The notes: generated by a model not told the origin, from the letters alone. A DNA stretch of 64,000 bases from DATFVJ01 sp963820395 (GCA_963820395.1 CAWGAE010000015.1:620001-684000); one strand, 5' to 3'. Counted from the first letter of the stretch, positions 26,502 to 36,052 are shown. A program made the numbers and translations.

Positions 26502-28934
26502 TCAGCGCACGGAGGACGCTTGCGCAGGGACTGTGAACACGCAGCCGTCGCCTGCACCCAGCTCGCGGACCTGGTCGCCGACGCCGACCCGCATCGGGCC
26601 GCGGAAGCCCTCGGCCTGGGCGAACACCGTCAGCTTGTCACCGCTGATGCTCACCCGCAGCGAGGTTCCCCGGAACCGCATCGAGAACGCGGCGCCGTCG
26701 AGCCGGTCGGCCAGCCGTGGTTCGAAGCGGAGGACGCCGTCGGAGATGCTGCTGCCGACGAAGCTTTGCTGCAGGAGGTCCAGTGTCCCGGACATGACAC
26801 CCATGTGGATGCCCTCCTTTGTGGTTCCGCCTTGCACGTCGCTCACGTCGCTCTCGAGTGCCACCAAGAACCGCTCCCACGACGACGGCGGGTCAAGGCC
26901 CGCCAGCACGCCAGCGTAGGTGACAAGGCTGAGTGTCGAGCCGTGGGAGGTGCGCCGGTCGTAGTAGTCGATGGTGCGTCGCGCCAGGTCCCGGTCGTAG
27001 CTGTACCCCAGCCGCTCGAACAACACGCGCAGCTCATCGTCGTCGAACAGGAAGAAGAGCATCACCGCGTCGGCCTGTTTGGCCAGCTTGAAGCGGTTGG
27101 GGTCCTCACCTTCGGCCTTGAGGATCCGGTCCAGGCGCTGGAGGTTGGGATACTCGGCGCGGTAGCGCTCCCAGTCGAGCTCGTCCAGCTCGGCATAGCC
27201 CTCGAACTGGCTGATCACGCCGTCGTGGAAGGGGACGTACATCCGGCGGCTCATGTCCTCCCAGGTGCGCAGCTCCCCGTCGGTCACATCCAGACGGGCG
27301 CGCAGCGCGGCACACCGGCTCGTCGGGAGCAGGTCGAGCACCCGCGGGGCGGTCGCGGCGATCCAGGCCACCATGACGTTGGTGTAGGCGTTGTTGCGCA
27401 GGCCGGCGTCCTTGGCCCCGGGGTAGCGCTCATGGAACTCGTCCGGCCCCATCACCCCGTGGATCTCGTATCGCCGCCTCTCCTGGTTGTAGTGGGCGAT
27501 CGAGGCCCAGAATCGCGCGATCTCGAGCATCAGCTCGGCGCCGTAGTCCCGCAGAAACTCCAGGTCGTCGGTTGCCTGGTAGTACCGCCAGACGTTATAG
27601 AAGATCGCGGCGTTGACGTGCCGCTGGTTGTGGCTGAGGTCCGGGTCCCACTGCCCGGACAGCGGGTTGAGGTGGACGGCCTGGGTTTCCTCCGTGCCGT
27701 CGCTGCCGCTCTGCCAGGGGAACATCGCACCCCGGTAGCCCGCCTCCCGCGCCGCCGCCCGCGCCTCGGTCAAGCGCCGGTACCGGTACAGGAGCAGTCC
27801 GCGAGTGATCTCGGGCAGCCGGAAGTTGAGAAACGGATAGACGTAGAGCTCGTCCCAGAAGACGTGCCCGCGGTAGGCCTCCCCGTTGAGGCCGCGGGCC
27901 GGGACACCAGCATCGTGCCGAGCGGTGTGCCGGGAGCAGACCTGCAGCACGTGGGCGACGTGGAAGCGCACCAGCAGCTGCACGCGGGGTTCGCGAGGAA
28001 GCTGGACGTCGCAGATGTCCCACAACTCGCTCCACGCCGACTCGTGCTCCGCCAGCGCCCCGGCGAAATCCGGGCAGCGCAGCACGTGTCGGCCGGAGGC
28101 GGCCAGGGGTTCGGTGATCGCGTTGTCGTGGGAGGTGAACATCGCGACCATCTTCTCCACGCGCACCGGGCGGCCCTGCGCGAGGTCGAAGGCGAGCACC
28201 TGCTGGATGTAGTCCTCCATCTGGTACAGGCTGCGCTGCACAGCGGCGGGGCCGTCGGCGGTGCCGTCGCCGCGGAACACCCGGGTACGCGCGGCCTCCG
28301 CGACGTAGATGTTCGACTGCCGGGTCTGCACCTTCAGCGCGATGGCCTCGGCGCCGAACGTGCGGGGCGACACCGGGTCGAGGTGGCGCCCCTCGAGCTC
28401 GCGGTACCGCGCGACCATCTGGTTGGCCACGCGACCGTCCAGCGCGGACACCACCTCGACGCGGCCCGACCAGTTTTCCGGCGTGATGATCCACTCGATG
28501 CCCGCCTGGTGGCTATGGGCCATGCTCACGAAGCGGCGGCTGCGCAGGCTCGTCTCGCGACCGGCGCGGTCCCGGAACCGCAGCTCGCGCTGCACCAGCG
28601 CCGACCGGATGTGGTAGGAGTGCCGGTAGGACAGCATCTCGACGTTGTCGAACCGGATCGCGTCCTCGCCCTCGATCCGCAGCTTCAGCACCAGCCAGTT
28701 GGGCAGGTTGACCAGGTCCTCGTTCAGCACCGGGCGGCCACCCATGATGGTGGTCTCCCGGTTGTAGCCGCCGTGGGCGTAGGTACCGGGGTAATGGACC
28801 GGTCCGGCGTCCTCCCACTCGGCCGTCCCCCGGGTGCAGAAGTAGCCGTTCCCGGTGGAGGTTAGCGCCTCCCGCAGGCCCTCGGATGCGCGGTCGAAGT
28901 CATCGTAGGTGAGTGTGAAACCGTATTCGTGCAC
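26502..28934 (-). CDS. GH65 family glycoside phosphorylase/hydrolase (trehalose, maltose or kojibiose type)
   Basis: The 810-residue protein starts at a GTG. GH65 architecture is clear: an N-terminal super-sandwich (to about 270), a helical linker, the (alpha/alpha)6 barrel and a C-terminal sheet. Landmarks are HVFWDELYVYPF, FPWQSGSDGTEETQ, the general-acid loop VMGPDEFHE, the phosphate-loop region HGSTLSLVTYAGVLAG, and the family ending region GGTTKEGIHMGVMSGTLDLLQQSF. Most GH65 enzymes split alpha-glucobioses with phosphate to give beta-glucose-1-phosphate. Many have a neighbouring beta-phosphoglucomutase, which is absent here. It may feed the glycogen/trehalose genes at 11.7-17.8 kb. A long frame on the other strand is only a shadow. 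Confidence 0.9.
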   Translation of the reverse strand: MHEYGFTLTYDDFDRASEGLREALTSTGNGYFCTRGTAEWEDAGPVHYPGTYAHGGYNRETTIMGGRPVLNEDLVNLPNWLVLKLRIEGEDAIRFDNVEMLSYRHSYHIRSALVQRELRFRDRAGRETSLRSRRFVSMAHSHQAGIEWIITPENWSGRVEVVSALDGRVANQMVARYRELEGRHLDPVSPRTFGAEAIALKVQTRQSNIYVAEAARTRVFRGDGTADGPAAVQRSLYQMEDYIQQVLAFDLAQGRPVRVEKMVAMFTSHDNAITEPLAASGRHVLRCPDFAGALAEHESAWSELWDICDVQLPREPRVQLLVRFHVAHVLQVCSRHTARHDAGVPARGLNGEAYRGHVFWDELYVYPFLNFRLPEITRGLLLYRYRRLTEARAAAREAGYRGAMFPWQSGSDGTEETQAVHLNPLSGQWDPDLSHNQRHVNAAIFYNVWRYYQATDDLEFLRDYGAELMLEIARFWASIAHYNQERRRYEIHGVMGPDEFHERYPGAKDAGLRNNAYTNVMVAWIAATAPRVLDLLPTSRCAALRARLDVTDGELRTWEDMSRRMYVPFHDGVISQFEGYAELDELDWERYRAEYPNLQRLDRILKAEGEDPNRFKLAKQADAVMLFFLFDDDELRVLFERLGYSYDRDLARRTIDYYDRRTSHGSTLSLVTYAGVLAGLDPPSSWERFLVALESDVSDVQGGTTKEGIHMGVMSGTLDLLQQSFVGSSISDGVLRFEPRLADRLDGAAFSMRFRGTSLRVSISGDKLTVFAQAEGFRGPMRVGVGDQVRELGAGDGCVFTVPAQASSVR

Positions 28935-28979
28935 GGTGCCCCCATCAGCGCATCAGGCGCGTTAAACGCGCCAGCGTGG

Positions 28980-29310
28980 TCAGAATCGGCTCGAGCCGTC
29001 GCGACCGAACCGGACATGACGCAAAAAGGCGTCCGCGTCAGCGAACACCATCAGGTTCTCATACGCCACCGTCTCTGGCCGCCTCGACGAGCTCACCCGG
29101 CCATCGACACGAACAAGGCGTCCGACCAGGGCAGTGAATGCGGTGGCCGCGACCGCCCGATGCTCGACGGAGCCAGGGTTGCCCTGAGGCGTTCCGGTGC
29201 CACGGACAGGGCGACAAACAACAGGCCGACGAGCGCCCCGGCCACCGGGGCGCTCCCGGCGAAGAAGTGGGTGTAGGACGGCACAGACACGATCATTCCT
29301 GTTCTGGCGC
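28980..29310 (-). pseudogene. Frameshifted remnant of a small membrane protein
   Basis: One frame reads SYTHFFAGSAPVAGALVGLLFVALSVAPERLRATLAPSS (about 29170-29290). A second frame continues VEHRAVAATAFTALV (about 29118-29162). The first frame then resumes with DALFVSMAG and stops. Together they resemble an actinobacterial membrane family that starts HHFFAGSAxxAAALVGLLFVAxSVAPER. At least two frameshifts and the loss of later helices make it non-functional. Confidence 0.5.
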
Positions 29311-29499
29311 CGCCGGGCCACGCCCGAAGCGGATCTCGGCAGCGAAGGGCCGATCCCGTATCTGTGACAAAGCAGCTCGCCGACGGCACCCCGCGACGCG
29401 CACCCGTCGCGGCGTGTGCGATAAGAGCCGTGACGTCACTGTCTTTTGGCCAGCGAAGAAGACGCGATCGGCCTCGGGTGTCCAGTCCTGAGGTGGGGT

Positions 29500-29790
29500 A
29501 CCGCCGTAGCCGCAGCGGACCTGCCGCGCACCCATCTGCCCGAGCTGAAGGTCCGGGTCATCAACGTCGTGGACATCATGCGGCTGGAGCCAGACACCGA
29601 ACACCCGCACGGGCTGCCGGACCGTGACTTCGACGCCCTGTTCACCCCCGGCAAGCCGGTGATCTTCGCCTACCACGGCTATCCGTGGCTCATCCACCGC
29701 CTCACCTGCCGGCGCACCAACCACCGGAACCTGCACGTCCGCGGCTACCAAGAAGAAGGCACCACGACCACCCCGTTCGACATGGCATCC
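29500..29790 (+). pseudogene. C-terminal fragment of xylulose-5-P/fructose-6-P phosphoketolase
   Basis: About 90 residues match the conserved end of phosphoketolase: LRTHLPELKVRV-like (LPRTHLPELKVRVINVVDIMRL), then HPHGLPDRDFDALFTPGKPVIFAYHGYPWLIHRL and RRTNHRNLHVRGYQEEGTTTTPFDM. The roughly 700 upstream residues with the TPP site are missing, and the frame loses similarity straight after the last motif. It is therefore a dead fragment of an enzyme that makes acetyl phosphate from sugar phosphates. Confidence 0.85.
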
Positions 29791-29987
29791 CGTCATCTCA
29801 GCCCTCTGGAGCGTCAAAGACGGGATGTGCGACGGTTGTGCAGCCGGGTAGTCGCGGGCCCACAGCACGGCTATCGGCATGAATCCATCGGTGGTTAACG
29901 CCGGGATCTTCATACGTTCATTCGGCGCTCGTGACGAGGGTTCTTACTGGACTGATGTAGACAAAGTCCGGCAGGAGGTGGCCTGAC

Positions 29988-30089
29988 ATGAGCACACCGG
30001 ACGACTGGGACGGCCTCGGCGAGGTGTTCCTGGTACTGCCAGACGACGATCTCACCGACCGGGACGCTGACATATTCGGCCCTAAGTAA
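29988..30089 (+). CDS. 33-residue acidic small protein
   Basis: An ATG at 29988 with GCAGGAGGTG upstream opens a 33-codon frame (STPDDWDGLGEVFLVLPDDDLTDRDADIFGPK) rich in Asp. The next small gene begins 12 bp after its stop with its own AAGGATG. The good ribosome site and coupling suggest it is real. Function unknown. Confidence 0.5.
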   Translation: MSTPDDWDGLGEVFLVLPDDDLTDRDADIFGPK

Positions 30090-30101
30090 GGATGTGAATT
30101 C

Positions 30102-30284
30102 ATGACAGTCAAGAGACTCCGTCCGAAGCCCGAGGTCAAGCCAGAGCGAGTGACATGGCATAAAGACAGCGGCACAACAGTTCCGCCGATGGTCATCACC
30201 CGATTCATCCAGCGCCTGTCTGAGACCGAGTTCGAGGCCATCATCTCGGCCGAACGCGAGAGGCGTCGTGGCCTCCAGACCTGA
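30102..30284 (+). CDS. 60-residue basic small protein
   Basis: The ATG follows AAGGATGTGAATTC, 12 bp after the acidic 33-residue gene. The protein is basic at both ends, with a central helix RFIQRLSETEFEAIISAERERRR. An acidic/basic pair of tiny genes could encode partners. No family is recognised. Confidence 0.5.
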   Translation: MTVKRLRPKPEVKPERVTWHKDSGTTVPPMVITRFIQRLSETEFEAIISAERERRRGLQT

Positions 30285-30566
30285 TCAGGCTGCACGGACG
30301 TCATAGCCAGTCCGGGCCGACTTGATGAGGCCGACCCGGATCCCGCCCGCAGCGGCTGAGTTCAGCGCCAACAGTCATCGCGACCACAGGCACCGGACCA
30401 TTGTGGTCAGAGCTAGCCGCTCACTCGGCGTCACCGGCCGTTCGTGTCGGGTCCGCCAGCATCCATGTTTGGCTCGCGAGGGGTGGGTGACGTTCACGAA
30501 CAAAGAAACGACGCCTCAGGCCTGGGCCCCAGGTCAGGCCTACCTAGGGGATGGGGGCACATATTG

Positions 30567-30743
30567 ATGGTGCACCGGCTGTTCATCGAGCCTAGGCCAG
30601 AATACGACCGATGGGAGGCCTTCTGCCCAGACTGTGATCTTCTCTTCATCGGCCGGACAAGGGTCGCGGCCGAGCAGGCCGCCCGAGACCACGTCACGGC
30701 CGTCGCCGCGCCACCTGACTTGCTGCAGCGCTGCCTTCAGTAG
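30567..30743 (+). CDS. 58-residue protein with a CxxC knuckle
   Basis: From the ATG at 30567 the frame gives VHRLFIEPRPEYDRWEAFCPDCDLLFIGRTRVAAEQAARDHVTAV. The CPDC pair with a downstream His could be half of a zinc site. It lies just before the IS256-family element. The ribosome site is weak, so the call is tentative. Confidence 0.4.
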   Translation: MVHRLFIEPRPEYDRWEAFCPDCDLLFIGRTRVAAEQAARDHVTAVAAPPDLLQRCLQ

Positions 30744-30821
30744 GTGATCAGGCGGCGCAGCAGTCGAGGCCATTGAGCTCAGGCTCGATGAGATCAGCTT
30801 CTCTTCGTCTCTTCGGAGGTT

Positions 30822-32252
30822 CACGTCCACGGGAGTGGTGTATGGGGTAACTGGTCCGGCTATGACTGGTTCGCCTTTGATGGGCGTGTCGGCGTGACCT
30901 GAGACGGCCACCTCGTGATCCTTCGAAGTGCTCACTACGAGACGAAGGAGAACGAAGTGGCCGCACGTGACATTGTGCCGGTTCCCGGCGCGCAGTTCGA
31001 GGAGACACTGGCATCGGCGAGCCCGGACCTGCTCCGGGAGATGATCAAGGGGTTTGCGCAGCGGATGATGGACGCCGATGTCGAGGTCCGCTGCAACGCC
31101 GGCTACGGGGAGGTCACCCCCGGGCGGGTGAACAGCCGCAACGGTTACCGGCAGCGCGAGTGGGACACCCGGGCCGGGACCATCGAGCTGGCGATCCCCA
31201 AGCTGCGCCAAGGCTCGTACTACCCGGAGTTCCTCGAGCACCGGCGGCGCGCCGAGCGGGCGCTGGCCTCGGTGGTGGCGACCAGCTACCTGCTGGGTGT
31301 CTCCACCCGGCGGGTGGAGAAGCTGGCCGCCTCGCTCGGTGTCACCTCGCTGTCGAAGTCGCAGGTCAGCCTCATGGCCGCCGAACTCGACGAGCTGGTG
31401 GACGGCTTCCGGTCCCGGCCGCTGGACGCCGGGCCGTACACCTTCGTGTGGCTGGACGCACTCACCCAGAAGGTCCGCGAGGGCGGCCGCACGGTGAACG
31501 TGCACGCCCTGATCGCCACCGGCGTCAACGCCGGCGGCAAGCGGGAGATCCTCGGTATCGACGTGGCCAGCTCCGAGGACGGCGCCGGGTGGCTCGCCTT
31601 CCTCAGGGGCCTGGTCGCCCGCGGCCTGTCCGGCGTGGCCCTGGTCACCTCCGACTGCCATCAGGGCTTGCGGGATGCGATTGCCGCGGTGCTGCCCGGC
31701 GCCTGCTGGCAGCGGTGCCGGGCACACTACGCCCGCAACCTGGCCACCAAGGTGCCCAAGTCCGCCCAGCCGTGGGTCTCCACCCTGCTGCGGACCATCT
31801 TCGAACAGCCCGACGCCGCCTCCGTGCACGCCCAGCACGGCCAGGTCGTTACCGCCCTGCAGGCCAAGTTCCCCCAGGCCGCCGCGCACCTGGACGACGC
31901 CCGCGACGACATCCTGGCCTTCACCGCCTTCCCCCGCGAGGTCTGGCGCCAGGTGTGGAGCAACAATCCGCAAGAGCGCCTGAATAAGGAAATTAGGCGC
32001 CGGACCGACGTGGTGGGCATCTTCCCCGGCCGCGACGCCATCATCCGCCTGGTCGGCGCCGTGCTGGCCGAGCAGAACGACGAATGGGCCGAGTCCCGCC
32101 GGTACCTGGGCGCGGAAATCCTCGCCGCCTGCCAGCGGACAATACAAAGGCCCGACAATAATTCCGAGACTGACGTGACAATTGAGGCCATTGGTGCTTA
32201 AATAGAAACCGATCGCGAGGTGGTCATCTCATACACCACCTCCCTGGACGTG
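30822..32252 (+). mobile_element. IS256-family insertion sequence with inverted ends
   Basis: The left end (CACGTCCACGGGAGTGGTGTATG from 30822) and the reverse complement of the right end (CACGTCCAGGGAGGTGGTGTATG, ending at 32252) match over about 23 bp with one indel. They flank a single intact transposase gene. The outermost 8 bp of the two ends are inverted copies, so they belong to the terminal repeat and are not a target duplication. I saw no clear direct repeat outside them. Confidence 0.8.
30957..32201 (+). CDS. IS256-family (mutator) transposase
   Basis: The protein has 414 residues from a GTG with GAAGGAG seven bases upstream. It has the mutator-type DDE pattern: first Asp in FVWLDALTQKVR, second Asp in LVTSDCHQGL, and Glu in SNNPQERLNKEIRRRTDVVGIFPGR. 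WQRCRAHYARNL is the usual His-containing segment. There is no stop or frameshift, so it should be active. Its codon use resembles the surrounding DNA. It lies between small orphan genes and a decayed DHFR-like gene. Confidence 0.93.
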   Translation: MAARDIVPVPGAQFEETLASASPDLLREMIKGFAQRMMDADVEVRCNAGYGEVTPGRVNSRNGYRQREWDTRAGTIELAIPKLRQGSYYPEFLEHRRRAERALASVVATSYLLGVSTRRVEKLAASLGVTSLSKSQVSLMAAELDELVDGFRSRPLDAGPYTFVWLDALTQKVREGGRTVNVHALIATGVNAGGKREILGIDVASSEDGAGWLAFLRGLVARGLSGVALVTSDCHQGLRDAIAAVLPGACWQRCRAHYARNLATKVPKSAQPWVSTLLRTIFEQPDAASVHAQHGQVVTALQAKFPQAAAHLDDARDDILAFTAFPREVWRQVWSNNPQERLNKEIRRRTDVVGIFPGRDAIIRLVGAVLAEQNDEWAESRRYLGAEILAACQRTIQRPDNNSETDVTIEAIGA

Positions 32253-32389
32253 GCCGCTCGGAGCGGAACCTAACGGATCGCTCCAATGCTCCGCCGATGC
32301 ACACCTGCAGTGATACCCCTGTCAAACCCGCGCGTGAAGCACGGGGGCGGATTGTGGCAAGGACCGGCAACCACATCGACGACTTTCCC

Positions 32390-32645
32390 GGCGAACGGCG
32401 TGTCGCTGCTGAGCTCCTGTGCGCTTTGGCCCGCACATTAGTTGGCCCATTTCGAGGGCGTGCGGAGTGCTGGACACGACGCACTTGGGCGTGTTGTTCA
32501 TGAAGTCGGCCACGGGCACGTCGCCGGCCAGCTTCGGCGGCAACGCGGCAAACGCCAGACGCGTGCGCCGAACCAGCAAGATGGCGTCGGCCAGCGCGAC
32601 ACCGGCGTCTTCCGTTCGGGAGCCGACCCGCCCGGCGTCGCCTGC
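32390..32645 (-). pseudogene. Fragment of a dihydrofolate-reductase/RibD-fold protein
   Basis: One minus-strand frame reads GVALADAILLVRRTRLAFAALPPKLAGDVPVADFMNNTPKCVVSSTPHALE. This matches the core of the actinobacterial DHFR-like/RibD_C family (LLGRRTYE...DFMNSTPKYVVSSTL). The N-terminal strand with the start and the C-terminal NADPH-binding half are missing or out of frame. Confidence 0.6.
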
Positions 32646-32786
32646 CAAGCGACAGCGCTCACGGCCTGCGGTCAGCCGACCGCAGCCAGATGTTCGGCGC
32701 CCGTTGCCGCTGGCATCTCCCGCGGTTCAACCCGGCCCGGCAGGCTTCCGGTGTACCGCAGACAAGCGAATAGGAGGGACGCTGAC

Positions 32787-33284
32787 ATGACGGAGACAGT
32801 GAGCGGGTCATCGGGCCGGTCCGGCAGCCGGGAGAAGGAGCGGGTGACTCCGGTGGAACGGCCCGATGAGGAGGACGTTCAGGCGCGGGCCGCGGAGCTA
32901 GCGAGCGCTCAACGGCAGGCCCAGGAGCTGGTGCTGGAACAGGCCGTGCAGCTCTTGCGGGACGAGCTCAGCGAGCCGCCCAACGGGGCCGGTGGTCAGC
33001 AGCTGCTGCTGACCGCACGGCAACGCCTGATGGCCCAACTTCAGGACCTCGACCAGGAACGTTCCCGCGCGCAATTGGTGGCGGCCAGCCGCGGCGGCGA
33101 GGAAGCGGCCGCTTGCGCCGTTCACGCGGTGGTCAGGCTGCTACGCGGTGCGCTGCCTGCGGCCGTCACTCGTCCGGACGAGGTCATCGACACCGCCTTC
33201 GACCTTGCCGAGCAGGGGCTGCAGGTCAGCCGGCGCGTCGCGCTCGAGGTAATCAGCGCCGCCCGCGAGCTGGTGGCCGTCTGA
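32787..33284 (+). CDS. Helical coiled-coil hypothetical protein
   Basis: The protein has 165 residues from the ATG at 32787, behind TAGGAGGGAC. After a Ser/Gly/Arg-rich tail of about 35 residues it is almost wholly Ala/Leu/Gln/Glu/Arg helix, with the repeated pattern LASAQRQAQELVLEQAVQLLRDEL. It is probably a coiled coil or helical bundle. It has no membrane segment and is soluble. No family is recognised. It lies alone between pseudogenes. Confidence 0.6.
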   Translation: MTETVSGSSGRSGSREKERVTPVERPDEEDVQARAAELASAQRQAQELVLEQAVQLLRDELSEPPNGAGGQQLLLTARQRLMAQLQDLDQERSRAQLVAASRGGEEAAACAVHAVVRLLRGALPAAVTRPDEVIDTAFDLAEQGLQVSRRVALEVISAARELVAV

Positions 33285-33369
33285 TTGGCGCAGGAGGCTG
33301 GGCGCCGGTGCCTGGGTCGAGCCGGCCAGCACGATCTCATCCGCCACGCGATCTACCACTAGCTGCCTG

Positions 33370-33720
33370 CCCCGGTTCGCCAATCGCTGCACCGCGAGGC
33401 AGCGACGGCCCAAAGCCGGTCGGGTGGCGACCCGTCCCGAGTCGCCACCCATCTGGCCCGTCCCGGCGACGAGAAAGCCCTGGGCCTGTTCAGCGAGGCG
33501 GCTGCGACGCTTGCGCCTACCTGCCCGCTCGACCGGCTGGATGAGGCGCTGCATTTCGTCGCCTAAGCCACCCGCGACGCCGAGCAGATGGGATCACCCT
33601 TCTCCGGCAGCATTGCCGACGCCTCCCGCGCGGCGGCGCTGCTGGCCGCCGGACGGCTCGACGACGCCGCCACGGGTGGAGCTCGTGCGGCTGGTGCTCA
33701 CCCGCGACCCGCCCGGCCCG
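33370..33720 (+). pseudogene. Possible remnant of a LuxR-type ATPase/TPR regulator
   Basis: A frame reads LHREAATAQSRSGGDPSRVATHLARPGDEKALGLFSEAAATLAP and meets a stop at about 33567. A nearby frame then gives AEQMGSPFSGSIADASRAAALLAAGRLDDAA. Both resemble the helical repeats after the ATPase of large LuxR regulators (HREVA...GDPARVAEHLL...AVDWL). The match is suggestive only. Confidence 0.35.
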
Positions 33721-33950
33721 TAGCCGGAACGAGCGGGCCGGTCCGGCGCCGGGGACACCCGGCCCGTTACCAGGAATCGGCGCGCCAACACACGGCCTCC
33801 CATCGCTGACAACCAAGGCGAGCGACGCCTGCGCGTCGGGCCCGGTCACGGTCGCGGCGCACCAACCCGCGTACGCTCCCGAAATGGCTGGGTCGCTCGG
33901 CTACGCTGGTGGGCGCCGGGACGCTGTTCACGACCGGGGAGCACCGGGGC

Positions 33951-35534
33951 ATGTTCTTCATGTGCGCGCATCGGCGGCAGCCGTTCGGGGTCGCTGTGGT
34001 GCTCACTTGCGGCGTGATGGCTGCCGGGTGCACCGGTCTGCCGCCGGTGCGGCAGCTACCGCCCGCTCACCCGCGCGTGCGGACATCTCCACAGAGCCCG
34101 GCGCGCCCGGGGCCAGGCGCGGGAATCCGCGCTGAGAATGCGCTTCGCGGTTACCCGGGCTGGCGGATCAGCCGCCCTGGCCAGGGCGGCGCGATCGAGG
34201 GGTACGCGGACGACGTCAGCGCGCTGCCGGGGTCGCCGGTGCGGCTGTTCGTGTCCACCACCGCGGCGTCCTTTCGCGTCCAGGCGCTGCGTTTCGGGTG
34301 GTACGGCGGCACGCTGGCGCGCCTGGTCTGGACCTCGCCCGCGATACCGGGCAGGCGACAGCTTCCGGCCACGGTGCTGGCCCATGGCATGGCGGTCGCG
34401 CCGTGGCAGCCAAGCTTGACCTTGCCGACCACCGGCTGGCCACCGGGCTCCTACCTGCTCCGCCTGGATGCCTCCTCTGGCGCGCAGCGTTATGTGCCGT
34501 TGGTGATCCGCTCTGCGTCGGTGGCCGGCCGGGTAGTGCTGGTCCAGCCAACCACGACGTTTCAGGCGTACAACCCATGGGGCGGGTACAACCTGTACCA
34601 GGGACCCGACGGCAGCTACGCCACGCGGGCCCGCATGGTCAGCTTCGACCGGCCGTACGCGACCGAGGACGGTGCCGGCGGCTTCTTTGAGGAGGATCAG
34701 CCGCTGGTCTCGTACGCCGAACGGCTCGGCCTCCCGCTTGGCTACATCACTAGCGTCGATCTGGACCTCAACCCGCACGTGCTTGACGGCGCCCGTGCCA
34801 CCGTCAGCGAGGCCCACGACGAGTACTGGTCGCCAGCCATGCGTGCTGCCGTCACACATGCGCGCGACCGTGGCGTGAACCTCGCGTTCTTCGGCGCCAA
34901 CGCGATCTACCGCAAGATCCGTTTCGAGCCCTCACGGCTCGGCCGGGATCGGACCGAGGTCAACTACAAGAACCCGCGACAGGATCCGCTGTATGGCAGG
35001 GACAACGCGCGAGTGACCGGCAACTGGCCGGACCCGCCGCACGCTGAACCCGAGAGTTCACTGACCGGGCAGGCCTACGCCTGTATCGGCTCCCGCGCGC
35101 CGATGGTCGTGACCGATCCACATGGCTGGATATGGGCGGGCAGCGGAGCGCACCAGGGCACGGTAGTGCCCGGCGTCGTGGGGCTCGAATTCGACGCGGT
35201 CAAGCCGCCCGGACCAACACCGCGCCCGATCGAGATCTTCGCGCGCTCACCGGAGCACTGCCACGGGCACGCGGCCGAGGGCGATGTCACGTATTACGTC
35301 GCACGAAGCGGCACCGGCGTGTTCGACGCAGGGACCGAGGGCTGGAGCTGCGGCCTGCCAACCGTCGCCGTGGCGACCAGCTTCTGCCCCCATCAATCCG
35401 CGCAACCCCCGGCTCCACAGGTAATCGAAACGGCGACACGCAACATTCTCCTCGCCTTCTCCCGTGGCCCCGCCGGGCGCGAGCACCCGGCCCGCGATTT
35501 CCTGACCAGCCCGTTCATGCGGGTCGCTAGATGA
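33951..35534 (+). CDS. Secreted lipoprotein with an N,N-dimethylformamidase large-subunit-like domain
   Basis: The protein has 527 residues from the ATG at 33951. It has a basic start, a hydrophobic stretch and a lipobox ending AAGC at about residue 27, so it is probably an exported lipoprotein. The body matches the DMF-deaminase large-subunit C-terminal-like family: PGSPVRLFVSTTAASFRVQALRFGWYGG, VVLVQPTTTFQAYNPWGGYNLY, FDRPY, ISEAHDEYWS-like VSEAHDEYWSPAMR, and FFGANAIYRKIRFEPS. Outside true DMFase the activity of these proteins is unknown. No DMFase small subunit gene is near. The start could also be a GTG at 33909. Confidence 0.75.
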   Translation: MFFMCAHRRQPFGVAVVLTCGVMAAGCTGLPPVRQLPPAHPRVRTSPQSPARPGPGAGIRAENALRGYPGWRISRPGQGGAIEGYADDVSALPGSPVRLFVSTTAASFRVQALRFGWYGGTLARLVWTSPAIPGRRQLPATVLAHGMAVAPWQPSLTLPTTGWPPGSYLLRLDASSGAQRYVPLVIRSASVAGRVVLVQPTTTFQAYNPWGGYNLYQGPDGSYATRARMVSFDRPYATEDGAGGFFEEDQPLVSYAERLGLPLGYITSVDLDLNPHVLDGARATVSEAHDEYWSPAMRAAVTHARDRGVNLAFFGANAIYRKIRFEPSRLGRDRTEVNYKNPRQDPLYGRDNARVTGNWPDPPHAEPESSLTGQAYACIGSRAPMVVTDPHGWIWAGSGAHQGTVVPGVVGLEFDAVKPPGPTPRPIEIFARSPEHCHGHAAEGDVTYYVARSGTGVFDAGTEGWSCGLPTVAVATSFCPHQSAQPPAPQVIETATRNILLAFSRGPAGREHPARDFLTSPFMRVAR

Positions 35535-35539
35535 TCCGT

Positions 35540-36052
35540 TCACCTACCGGGATGAGTACCACCACAAACAGCCAGTGCCGGGCGAAGCGCGCGGTCAAGC
35601 ACCGCCTTGATGCCGAGGACCCCGCGGCTCCCCCCGGCAAGACCCTCACGCCCAGAGTGGTGATCAGGTCGCCCAGGAGCGCCACGCGGACCCTCGCCCT
35701 GCTCCAGGATCTCCTCGATCGCGCGCTGGGCGCTGGCCAGGTCCGCTACGGCGACGAGTTCCGGCCAGCGCATGAACTGGTTGGCGGTGTCGATCACGAC
35801 CCGACCTGCCAGCAGGCCGACCTGGGCGAGCGCCTCATCGATATCGATGACGCCCCACGGCACGGACAGCACCATCAGGGCGGCCCTGGCCGCGTCGGCG
35901 GACTCCCCGGCAGTCCGCGCCGATCTCAGCGGCGAGAGCGGACAAGCTCGCCCGGTCACGGGCGAAGCTCACAGTCACGTCATGTCCGGCCAGCGCGCGC
36001 GGCGGGCAATGTTGCCGCCGATGTTCCCCGCACCAATGATTCCCAGTCTCAT
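35540..36052 (-). pseudogene. Frameshifted NADP-binding (F420:NADP reductase-like) gene
   Basis: From an ATG at 36052 the frame reads MRLGIIGAGNIGGNIARRAL, then DVTVSFARDRASLSALAAEIGAD, a dinucleotide-binding GxGxxG fold of the NADPH-dependent F420 reductase/NAD-binding-2 type. It then drifts out of frame to a stop. The next part continues in a second frame as SADAARAALMVLSVPWGVIDIDEALAQVGLLAGRVVIDTANQF. After that similarity fades. At least one frameshift and the loss of the C-terminal half show it is dead. Confidence 0.65.

Noticed and set aside
26400..28865. An 821-codon plus-strand frame opposite the GH65 gene
   Set aside because: It is the antisense shadow of a clear GH65 phosphorylase; its composition (His/Arg/Val/Gly runs) is typical of high-GC antisense frames.
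30540..32147. A 535-codon minus-strand frame opposite the IS256 transposase
   Set aside because: It is antisense to an intact transposase with all DDE residues, and has no start signal or family match.
30822..32252. The outer 8 bp of the IS256 element as a target-site duplication
   Set aside because: CACGTCCA on the left and TGGACGTG on the right are inverted, not direct, copies, so they belong to the terminal repeat.
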